A stretch of DNA of 64,000 nt from Streptomyces sp. NBC_00663 (GTDB lineage Bacteria > Actinomycetota > Actinomycetes > Streptomycetales > Streptomycetaceae): positions 9,300,001 to 9,364,000 of the forward strand of contig NZ_CP109027.1 of the NCBI RefSeq assembly GCF_036226885.1. The letters are read 5' to 3'. The notes under the pieces were generated by a model, which did no database searches, had not been told where the DNA came from, and was given only the letters and a program-made list of their open reading frames with translations. Both the position numbers and the translations under genes were made by a program. Positions 8,505 to 20,500 of the stretch are shown here, one piece after another. How positions within the stretch are numbered: the first letter of the stretch is position 1; the number at the start of each line of letters is the position of its first letter.

Positions 8505-11500
8505 ATGGAGGAGATCAACTTCCCGCCGGACGTCCGGAAGATACTGTTCGTCCTCATCGGTGAGATGCCGTTGCAGGCGAGAGAGAATCTGCTCTACGCC
8601 AGCCGCGAGCTCTACAGCTACTACGGCAAGAACCTCACCAAGCTCAGGGACACGGCCCGCGAGACCATCCAGAAGTCCCGTGACTCCCTGCCGCCCGCGG
8701 TCGCGGAACAGTACGTCCAGGGCCTCACCATGCTGATCGGCGAGGGCCGGGGCAACGACCCCGTCCAGCGGGTCCTCGACCAGATCACCGACCTCGAGAA
8801 CCGGCAGATCGACCTCTCCCAGAACGTCCAGGGCGCCAAGTGGGAGATCATCGCCGAGATCATCATGCTGATCGCCGAACTGGCGATCCTCACGGCGCTG
8901 ATGGCGTTCACGGGCGGTGCCTCCGTGTCGCAGATCTTCCTGGCCCGGGCCCGGAGCAGGTTCGCGGTCCTGATGATCATCGACCGGCTGCTGACGATGA
9001 CGCACATCATGCCGACCCTCACCGAGGCGGTCACCGAGGCCCTCCAGACCCTCGCGGTCCGGCTGGCCCAGATCGCCCTCAACAGCGGCCGGCGCAAACC
9101 CGACGGCATCGACTGGGGCGACGTCGGTAAGGCCGCCGCGTTCGGCGCGGTCGTCGGATTTTTCGGCAGTGTCTTCGAATGGGTCGCGAAACCCTTCAAG
9201 TCGATCTTCAAGGACCTCAACGCCGACGTCCTCGACAAGTTCAAGTTCAACCCGAACGACTTGACCTACAAGTTCCTCAGGAACGGCCCGCCCGAGGTCG
9301 TCGGTGCCTTCGTCATCGCCGGCGCGGCCGAGGGGCTCGGCGAGTACATCGTCACCGGTGCCTTCGAGGGCAACTGGGACTTCAAGTGGGAGACGTTCGT
9401 CGGCAGCGGCTCCAGCGCGGTCTTCGAACTCGGCGCGTCCGTCGCCCTCGGCGGCGCGGGGCTGTGGGCGTACAACAAGTACTTCGACAACAAGGACACC
9501 TTCACCGAGATCAACGACCTGTCCGGGTCCGGTGGGGGAGCGGGAACCTCATCAGGGTCCGGGCCGGGGTCCGTGAACTCAGGTGGCGACTACGGCGGTT
9601 CGGGCCCGACGAGTGTGGTGACGTCCTCGCCGCCGGTGCTTCCGGGACCACTGCCGTCGTCGACCACGTCCTCGACGTCGAGTCGTACGACGCCGAACTC
9701 GACGTTCACTCCCACCCCTTCGCCCACGACCTCGGTGACAGCGCCGCTTCCCTCGTCGCCTACGGCTTCATCGCGGACGTACAACCCGCCCTCGGACGCC
9801 ACGACTTCGCCGTACCGGTCCGATCCCACTGTCACGCCCATCGACTACCCGGTCCCGTCGTCCCCGGCGTCGTCGGACATCGAGTCCGTGCTCAACCCCG
9901 CTTCGCCGCTCCCGACCACCTCCACGGTGACCGGTGACCTCGGCGACACCTCCGGACTCACACCGCCGAAGTCCTCCGTCCCCCTTCCGGGCTCCACGGG
10001 TACGGACACCGCTGCCACGCCCACCGACCTCGACGACTCGGAGTCCGTGGGGTCGGACACCTCGTCGTCCGACCCGAAGACCATCACGCCCGCGAGCCCC
10101 GTGTCGACGGGCACGGGCCCCTCCCACACGCCGGGCATCGGTACGGGCGGCGCCGCGCGCCAGCCTGCCCCGGAAGCCGTCACCGAGGCGCGGGACGAGC
10201 ACGCCGAGGCGAGGCGTGCCGTCACCGAGGCCCAGGGCAGGGCCGACACCATCCGGCAGCGGGTGGAGGCGGGCGTGGGCTCCAGTCGCGACGCCGACGC
10301 GCTCACGCGGGCCACCGAGGACGTGCGGCAGGCCGAGACCCACCTCATGGAGACCGAGGAACGCCTGCGGGAGTGGGGGATCGACCCCTACGCCCCGGAC
10401 CAGCACACCGGGCAGGTGCCGGTCGTCCGGCGCGACGAGGCGCAGCGGCACTGGATCGCCGACCGGATCACGGTGGCCGACCTGCCCGCCGAGCCGGGCG
10501 ACGTGACCGACCCGTCCGACCCCACGGTCCTCGACCAGGTCAAGTCGCTGATGGTGCAGCCCGGACCCTGGTCCCCGGAGCTCGACACTACGGCGGCCAA
10601 CGCCACCCGGCGCATCTGGCAGGAGGCCTACGTCGACTTCGCCGACGCTGTACCGGACGAAACCAGGGACAACGCCGGGCAGGCCTGGAGCACGGCAGTC
10701 TCCCTCGTGCTCCCACTGGAGCTGCATCCGGTGCTCGCCGACTCGCGGCACGCCCTGGAGTCGTACCAGAGCGCCGTACGGCAGGTGGCCGACGTGCTGG
10801 TGACGGGCGGCGGCCGGGAAGCGGCGACCACCCTGGCCGACCGGCTGAGACACGGGCTCGACCTGCCCGCCCGCCTGCGCGGCGGCGCTGACGGCGGTGT
10901 ACCCGCCCCGCCTACGGCGGTGCCCACGGCCGGGGAAGGCGGCTCCCGTTCGGGCCCGCAACCCTTCGCTTCGGACGGCGAGTCCTCGGACGCCGACGAC
11001 GAATCCTCCGACTCGGCCGCATCCGAAGACGAGTCGGACCTCGACGACGACTCGGACGACGAACCGATCGCCGCACCGCCGCACCGCCCGCCCACGGCGT
11101 CCGCACCGGCACCCGCACTCGCACCCACACCCGCGCATGACCCCGATCCCGACTCGGAGGACGAGACCTCGTCCGAGTCAGAGTCCCACTCCGAGGCCGA
11201 CTCGGACGAGGAGTCGGACTCCGATGACGACGGTCTGGTCGCGGCGCCTGAGGCGCGCCCCACGACGGTTGCCGCAACAGCGGAGGACTCCGCATCCGAG
11301 TCCGAGGAGGACTCCGATGACGACGACTCGGATGATGACGACTCTGATGATGACGGCCTGGCCGGCCCCGAAGACCTGGAGCGGCTGCGGTACCAGAGCG
11401 AGGCGGAGGAGTACGAGCGCAGGCTCGCGGACTTCCTGTCCGAGCACCCGGACGTCACGGCGGAGGTCAAGCGGTTCGTCGCCCTGCTGTGGGAGAAGAC

Positions 11501-14500
11501 GCCTCCGCTGTTGCGGCCCATGCTGGGTTCCCTCGACAACTCCGTGCCCGGTTCGGTCGGCCGGTCCCTCAGCGCGCTCGAACAGGTCGTGGAGAACGGC
11601 AACTTCCGTGAGCAGACGGTGCTGTTGTGGAACGCCCTGCGCTATCACGTCTTCGACAACCTCCAGAAGACGCGGAAGACGTATCCGCCCCTGATCGAAG
11701 CCGACCGGCGCTGGCGCGGTGCCCCCTCGGACGGCCCGACGCCGCAGCGCGACCCGAACAGCCTGCGCCCGCCCCTCAGCCAGGCCGAGCGGGACTTCTC
11801 CGCGGGCGGCAGCGCGTGGACGACCGGCGCCGAGCGCTCCGGCATCTCCCACAGGCCGCCCGCCCCGCTGCCCACGGACGAGCGCCCGCTGACCGTGGAG
11901 GACTCGCCGCACTATGCCGCCCAGAGCACCGGCGCCCTGCTCATGACCGGCCTGTCCGGTACCGCCTACTTCTGGCTCAACGCGGTCGAGGCGGCCAACA
12001 CGCAGTGGGAGGCGGGCCTTGACCTCGGGCTGATGCGCCTCGCGCTCATCGGCACCCTGCTGGGCAACCGCCACCACTCGCTGCACGAAGTGCTGAAGGC
12101 CGCCGAACTGTGGGCCTCCGAGGACGACCATCCGGAGCGTCACGACCTGGACTTCGGCTACGACGACTCCTGGGACCGGTACAACCGGCTGGAACCGCTC
12201 AGCGAGCAGGACCTGCGCGACCATGTCGCGGTCGGCGGCCGGTTCCCGAACGAACGGGTCCGGGAGTTCTACCAGGGCGGCACCTCCGGCCGGCCGCCCC
12301 GCTCCGCCGTACCGCGCCTGTCGAACCTGCTGCTCCAGGGGTCGTGGTGGCGCCTGTTCATCGACCCGAACGTGCATGACGAGGTCTTCGCGCCCCAGCC
12401 GGAGGACATCGGCGGTCACCTCGACCGCACCAAGTACCCGGGCTACCGCAAGGGCATGACCGAGCTGTACGCCGAGGTCCTCGATGGCGGCAGCGGCGAC
12501 CGGGACTGGACCCGCGTCGATGTCGCCGCCTACGAGGAGATGCACGACCTCGCGACCCGTCATCTGACCGACGGCGGCCAGAACAGGTCCACCACCTGGT
12601 CGGGTTCCTCGATGGTCACCCATCGCGGTACGGGCGTGGAACGCCTGGCGGCGGACGTCGGCGAGGAAACGGTTCTCGGGCGCCCCCTGCTGGTCGACTT
12701 CAACGCGCAGCAGCCGGGTGGCCCGCGACCGATGATGGTCTTCTGGCTGGGTGGCCGGGTCTCCAGCAACTACACCGTCGAGGACGCCCGCAACGCCGTA
12801 CAGGAGCTGCTGGACCGGTACTACGACGAGGTGGCCGTCGCGGTCAGCCCCGACGACAAGCTCCGGGCGATCGCTCGGGTGGCCCGTGCCCTCCAGGTCC
12901 TCCAGCCCTTCACGGACGCCAACAGCCGGGTCAACGTCCACACGTTGATGCAGAAGTTCCTGCTGGAGCAGGGTTTCCGGCCAGCCGTGCTGATGAACTC
13001 CCACTCGTTGTTCCTCGGCGGATTCTCGGTGCCGGAGATCGTCGCCCATCTCAAGGACGGCATGGAGCTGTTCGACCAGCATCTGCGGTGGGCGCGCTGG
13101 GACGGCTTCAACCAGTTCGGCGGCCCGCGCGACATCCACCTCCTCGACGGCCTGGCCCAGGGCATGGGCCTCACCGGCGACTCACCGGGGGAGCTCCGTC
13201 GCCGGGTGGTCGACACCGTACGGACCGCCAGAGCCATGTTCGGCGACGAGATCCCCGGCAACGACCAGGCCGGCCAGGCCAGCTGGCTGGGGGCGTTCCA
13301 GCGTCTGCGCGACACGGCGGGCACGCTCTTCCCTGAACTGTCCGGGCCCGACGCGATCTCGGAGTACGTCTCCCGGGTCTATGAACTCGGCCCCGAGGAC
13401 GACCTGTTCGACGAACACGTCCTGGCGACCGTCGAGTCGGTGGGCAGCCTCCCGGCCGACGGGGGCCCGCTGGACATGGACGCCGTGCGCGAGCACCTTC
13501 CCGAACTCGCCGACGATGCGGCCCAGTCGGAGGCGGACGGGGCCGCGGCGGAAACCGATGACGACTCGGAGGACAACTCGGAGGACGACTCCGACTCCGA
13601 GTCCGATGAGGACTCCGACTCCGGCTCCGACCAGGACTCGGACTCCGACGACGACTCGGATTCCCCCTCCGCCGCCCCGCCGCTCCCGCTGCCGCAGACC
13701 GCGTACGTTCCCAGTGCGCCCGCCGGCAGCACCAGGACTGCACCCGAGCCCCGTGCCCCCGCCGCCGAGGCGCCGCTGCTCCTGCCCTCGATGGCCTTCG
13801 ATCCCCATGCCGGGGCGGACGGCCGGCGGCGGGGCGGGCTGCGCGGTGGATCCCGGGACAACGGAGTCGACCCGCTGGCGTCAGGCTGGCCGGTGGGACG
13901 TTCCGTGACCCTGATGGCGCCCCGGCGCGCCCCGGAAGGGGAGACCGGCCCGGCCGTCGTGCCCGTGGGGAACGTGCCGGTGCCCGAGGGCAAGGGCAAG
14001 AACACACCGGAGGAGACATGGTTCCCCATCACCCTGCGCGAGCCGTCCGACCCTGACGACTCGGTGTCGGTCCGGTCCGGCTCGTCGGCCGCCACGCCCC
14101 TGGGGTACGAGGTCAGTGACACGGGCCGGGTCAGGCTGCCCGACGGGGTGGAACTGACCGCGGAGGGCTGGGTCGGATTCGGCGACGACTTCGTCCACCT
14201 GCCGTCGGGGGCGTATCTGCGGGGCGACAGCGGCTGGATCGGCCGAGTGGAGAACATCGACGCCTTGCGCGACGTCCTGGACGAACTCGACCCCGAAACG
14301 GCCGCGTACAGCCTGGTGGCGGACCGCTCGAAGGGTGTGTTCCTGACGCCTGAGGGAGAGGGCTCCCAGGCCGTTCACCTGCCGTTGGACCTGCCCGGTG
14401 AGCGGACGGCACCCCAGCAGGCCGAGGAAGCGGTCGACACGGCTCCCGCACCGGTCGCCACCACGACCCCGCAGGCCATGCGAGACACCCCTGTGCTCGA

Positions 14501-17500
14501 TGCCGCCCTGCCGGCCCCGTCCGCCCGGCGGCGCACCCCCGCACAGCTTGATGCCGGCCGCACCATGCCCGCGTATGTCGATGATCTCGAAGCACTCCTT
14601 CCGAGCGACCTGACCGACGACGAGCGCCGTCAACTCCTGGACAGTCCCAGCACCTTCGGCCAAAGCACGGTCGCCCTGCGCGGGATCGCCCAGGTGGTGG
14701 ACAGGATCCGGAGCGAGCTGGGACGTCGGCCCGGCGCGCGGCCTCGCGATCAGGATCAACTGTCCGCCGACATCACGCGGTTGCTTACGCAGAAGCCGAA
14801 GACCCTCACCGACCGCGGGCGCCCGCTCCCGTATCCCAACGAGGACGGCAGACTGCGGGTCCTGCACATCAGGACGCGGCATCACGGCAACTGGACGCCG
14901 TACGACGACGGCATCGGTCACGCCTCGAAGATCGACAGCATGCACCGGGCCGCGGCGGTCTTCGGCTTCACCAAGAACATGCAGGCCAACTCCCAGTACG
15001 GCCTCGGCGGGCCGCTCGGACCCGTCGGCGCGGCGGCTTTCGGGGGCTACGGCCGCCTCGCCTTCCGGTTCGGCTTCATCGACAAGGTCGGCTACACGCT
15101 GACGGACCAGCGCCAGAACCAGATGGAGACCCGCACACTCGACGACTCCCGGACCTATCTGGACGACCTTCACTATGAGCTGTGGGTCACCGACGCCACC
15201 GGGCAGATCGTCACGGGCAGAGACACAGAGACAGACCCAGGCACAGAGACAGACTCAGACACGGATACGCACACCGGCACCGACGACTCCGAGAACGCCC
15301 AAGTGGTGCCGGTCCGCTTCGAGTTCGGTGTCCGCAACGGGCTCCAGGTACGCCTCCCCGACAGTGTGACCAAGGTGTCGAGGCCCGGCCGCATCCCGCG
15401 ATCCATCGACCTCGGCCGCGACTCCCAGTACCGCTTCGTCCGGGTGGAGGGCTACGGGCCGGTGGCGGTGATCCGGGACTGGGCCGCCCGGCTCATCGGC
15501 GCTGTGCCGGGCAGCACGGCCTACGACGAACTGGACACCTTCTTCTCGGGCGACAGCTTCCAGCGGCACAGCGCCACGATGGCGCGCGGCCGTATCACCA
15601 CCCCGCCGCTCTTCGCCGACGACAAGAACAAGTCGCCCCTGGGCGTCTTCGTCGTCGAGGAGGTCGTTCCCCGTACCGCCGTGCTCTTCGGGGAGACCGA
15701 CAAGGCCGAGATGCGGGACATCAACACCTCCACGGTCCGTAGCGAACGCAGCCGGGCGCAGGGCACAAGTGTGCTGCTCCAGGCCGCGGCCGGGCCCGCC
15801 TTCAACTTCTTCGAGCCGGGCCTGGCCCCGTTCGACCTACGGCTCCAGTTCGGGCCGAACGCCCAGTACTCCTTCGCGCGCAACCGTCAGGGCGGCCTTG
15901 GCGGCGCGGGGTCGCTGAAGTCGGCGGGACAGGTCAAGGGCCTCAGGACCGCCCTGTATGTGGTCGTGAAGTCGGTCCGGGTGCGCCGGGCCGGCGACAG
16001 CGGGCCGCCCGCCCAGTTCCTCACCTGGAGCCTGGACCGGATGACCAGCTCCGAGGCGCGCCGGCTGGCCGGCTGGGACGACGGCACCTCGCTCGTCCTG
16101 CGCCACGGCGCGGTGCCGTTCGCCCCGGCCTATCTGACGGTCGACCGGCCGCGGACCCTGGGCATGCACCGGGTGAAGGAGTTCGCCTTCGACGACGGCC
16201 GCCGTACCCGGCTGTTGCCGGACGCGGCGGACGGAGTGGGCCGCACGCTGCTGGACGCCTTCGCGGACAGCGTGGTGAACGCCGTCGCCGCCCGGCGCCG
16301 GGGCCTGGTCGTCCCCCTCGACCAGCTCAACCTGCCGAAGGGCTGGCGCGCCCGCTTCCACGACATGATGCGGCGCGACCCAGGCGGGGTCCTCGACGCG
16401 GCCAAGAGCCTGCCCGTGCCACCACATTGGTCGGACCCGGTGAAGTACCACGCGGCCCTCCAGAACACCTTGCAGATCCTCGGTGTGCTGTCCCAGCAGA
16501 GCGTCACTGCCGGCCTGGAGGCACTGACCACGGTGGGTCTGGGCATCCGGCTCACCGACCCTGGTTCCGTCGGACAGACGTACTACACCGTCTGGGTGCA
16601 CGGCACGCTGACCGGACGCCGCTACGAGGGCAAGGACCTCAACGAGGGCATGCGCTTCAGCGCCCAGGGCGTGGAGCGGATGGACGGCCAGACCAGTGCC
16701 AAGCGGGGTGTCGACCTGGGATTCGAGGGCACGTTGTCGGGGCGTGACAACAACGTCGACGACGCGGGGCTGCCGCGGAACACGCTCGGGCTGACGCTCG
16801 GCGCGCGCAAGGGCTGGCAGCGGGAGGCGGAGAGCGGCTTCGGCTCGACCGTCACCAACGAGCCGATGTCGGTGAGCAACCAGCCCACTCACCTGTACCG
16901 CTACGACCTCGAACTCACCGCGACCCTGGGCGGGTACTGGCGCCCCCGCGGCCTGATCCGCGGCCTCGGTTTCGGGCTGCCGGGACTGCTCGTCCTGGAC
17001 GAACCCACCGACATCCTGTTCGGCCGGACGGCACAGGGGCTGCTGCGGGGCGGCGGCCCGGTGACGGGGCAGGTGCTCATCAGCGTCCCCGTCCAGCACA
17101 CCCCCGAGGCCGACCCCCACGCGGACGGGGCGCTCAACCCCTATCTCACCGACGAGCCCGCCCTGGTGACGATGAGCACGGAGCGCGCCCTCGCCCTGGC
17201 GAAGGGCGACCTGATGCTGCCCGACGACAGCGGGCGGGGAACGGAACGGCTGTCCGGGCGCGGCACCGACCAGTTCCGTGAGCTCGGCCGGCACCCGTAC
17301 GTGATCGTGAACGTGGTCCTGTCACCCCAGTTGGTGGCGGAGGCGAACCGGGTCCTGCGGCGTGCCTCGGGCAGCGCCTGGCAGCTGGTCAAGGAGGGTG
17401 CCCCCACCCGAGAGGCGATCACCCGTGTCTTCACTCCCCAGTACCTGACCGCGAACTTCGACCAGAGTTCCGGCCCGTTGGGGCTGACGGGCAGCGGTCT

Positions 17501-20500
17501 GCTGGGCAAGGGGCCCGCCGCCGAACTGTGGGGGACCTTCCGGTACGCGACCACGGTGTCGGGGCTGACCATGCTCACCGGCTCGATGGCCATGGACACC
17601 GAGATGATCCTCGGCGGCACCCGCCAGGCGTCCGGCAAGGTCAGCAACACCACCACGTTCGTCTTCGGCGGCCAACTCGGCTACAACGCCGCCCGCGACC
17701 CCGGGCACGGTCTCCTGAGCGTCTACGGGCTCGTCGCCAACCCCGTCTCGCGGTCCCGCGCCCACGGCAGCAACATCGTACGCACCGTCGTCGCGGACAT
17801 GAACCGCAAGGGGTTCACCCACCAGGTGCTGGTCGCCGGCGATGTGCAGCACTGGTTCGCGCTCACGACCAGCCGCCTCGGCACGGGCCGGTTCGGGCGG
17901 GCCGCGGCGGGCAGCTCGCTCGTCCCGTCGGCCCTGGCGGGGACCGCGGGCACGGAGGTGGCGACCCCCGCCGGTCTGCTGGCGCACCTGCCGGAGAAGA
18001 GCGCCTACCGGATGGGCCTGATCGACGACGGACTCGGCGACGTCCCCCGCTACACCCAGCACCTCTGGGCGCCGCAACCGTGGCTGCTCGGGGCCCCGTT
18101 CGGTACGTACGCGGTGAACTCCCTGGACCCGACCGCTGCGTTGCTCGCCTTCGAGCGGCGGCTCGACGGTCTCGGACTGGACGAGCCGAGCCGGGAGAAG
18201 ATCCGGCAGCTGGTGACGGCCCGCGCGACCCGAGCCCTGAAGGGGGAGATGGCGACCACGGGCCCGTCGACGATGGTCGCGGTCAAGGGCTCCGGATGGG
18301 GCAGCGTACGGATCGGCACCCGATGGGTCCGGGTGCGGGTCGAACTCGTCGCGGGGACACCCGAGTTCCACGGACTCGACCACAGCGTGGAGATGGAGGA
18401 GAACCGGCGGGCCATCGAGGCGGTCCAGAAGAACTCGGAGGCGTCCTCCGGCGCGGACCTCGCCCTCCAGACCAGCCAACTGGTGCACACCGGCAACGCG
18501 TCCGTCGCGGGCGCCGGACCCACGTACACCGAAGGCGGCTCCTCCAAGCGGACGGTGTCGTCGAGCCACACGACCACCACCGTCACGATCTACCGGGCGG
18601 CGTCCACCGAACCGCACGCGGAGATCGTCACGCCGTACACGATGCGGATCACCCTGGAAGCCGACGACACCCCGAACTCGGGGGGTGGCACCGGCCGGAC
18701 GGCGGAGGACGGCACGACCACGGCCCTGGACCGCTTCCGGGGCAGACGGAGGATCGTCGAGGAACACGCGGTCGGGGGCCTGCGCGAGCATGTGCCGCTG
18801 AGTCTCATGGAGCCGGCGCCGGCCACGCCCGCCGCAGCCCCGTCCGGCACTGTGGTGCTCGGCTCACGCAAGGCCCTGCCCGCCCCGGACCCCGGCTCCG
18901 ATCCCGCGCTGGCCAGGGCACCCCGGCCGACGCCAGTCCCACCGGTGCGGCGGGAGGTGACCGTCGTGTACGGCGACGGTGTCCGACGGCCGTTCACCTT
19001 CCCCGAGAACGGCTTCCACCCCCGGGCCGTCATCGGGGTGGAGAACATCCGCGCCGCGAACGACCTGCTCCTCACGCGGTCCTACGACGGGGGCTTCTCC
19101 CTCACCGCCCTGGAGTCCACGGACGGCCCCGACGCCGCGACCCTGACCGCGCTCCTGCGCACGACCCGGACGACGGGCCTCACACGGCTGGGCACCGGCT
19201 CCGCGCAGGCACTGGAGGACGGCACCAGCCACATGGCGGTCACCGCGTTCTACCCGCGCACCCTGGAGCCCGAGGGCTACCGGATCGCGGGACTGACCGA
19301 GAAGTCCTTCCTGGGCACCGACGACGGCGAACTGTCCCTGCACTCCACTCCGGACTTCAGCCGCGCCCTGCTGCTGACCGTCGCCGACGGAAAGAAGCTG
19401 GAGGTGCTGCGGCGGCACGGTGAGAACGCGGGCACCTCCTCGGCCGGGGAGCACACACAGGGCGGCAACCTCGGCGGCGGTTTCCTGTACGACTCGCCGA
19501 GCGGCGTCGGCCTCAACCAGATCGGGCTCTTCGGCCCCGGCCCCAACGCCCTCGACGGCGACGGCATGCCGGTCGGGGACGACCATCTGACCTCAAGGAA
19601 CCTCAAGCCGAAGACCGGGCGCACCTTCCTCTTCGCGATCCCCACCACGTTCGTCGGTGTCGGCGACGTCCACCGCACGTTCAGGGACTCCAAGGCCGTG
19701 ACCGTCCTGCGCGGGACGTTCGGCCACGTCCGGCCGGGGCCGCAGGCCATGGAGTCCGAGGCGTACGTCGTCGCCTGGGTGCGGGAGGACGTCGCCCGCG
19801 AGCTGCTGCTGATCACCGACGAGAACTTTCCCACCTCCGTCGGCACGTCCTGGGACGCGGTGGGGAAGGCGAGCAAGGGCTGGGTCGACGCCGACCAGGC
19901 GTACTGGAAGAAGCGGCGTACGGCGATCCACCTGCGAGACGCGGTACGTACGGCCGAGAGCGCGGCGAACGAGGCGAGGAACCGCCTCAACCCGCTGCTG
20001 GACGCCGCCGAAGCGGCCGACGCGGCCCTGGAGCAGGCCGCGGCGGACGCGGCGACGGCCCGCGACGCCGCACGCGACCTCGACCGGGCGGCGGACGCGC
20101 TCGACACGGCCGAGGCTCGCCTGAAGACGGCGCGGGACACCGCGAGGGCCGACCGCGCCACCGCGGCGGCGCTGGTGACCACGGCGCAGGAGACGCTGGA
20201 CATGCTGCCCGGCTGGGCCGAACTGCCCGGCAACGAACTGGCCCCCGACCAGCTCGACCAGGCAACCGCCGACCTGGCCGCCGCGCGGCGGCGAGCGGAC
20301 GAACTGCGTGACGCGGCCGACCGCGCCGTCGGGACCGCCCGACGCGAACGCGACGAGGCCGCCGACCGACTCGCCGCGCTGGAGCAAGCCGCACACGGTC
20401 GGACCACGCCGCTCACCCCGGCCGCCGACGCCGCTCGGGCCCGGCAGACCGCTGACACCCGGCGCGAAGCCGCCGCCCGACGCGTCGCCGGCGCCCGCAC

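Noticed and set aside
11178..13139. 653-residue minus-strand ORF inside the giant gene
   Set aside because: The plus strand carries a coherent protein with codon bias; the reverse frame has none, a common effect of high G+C.
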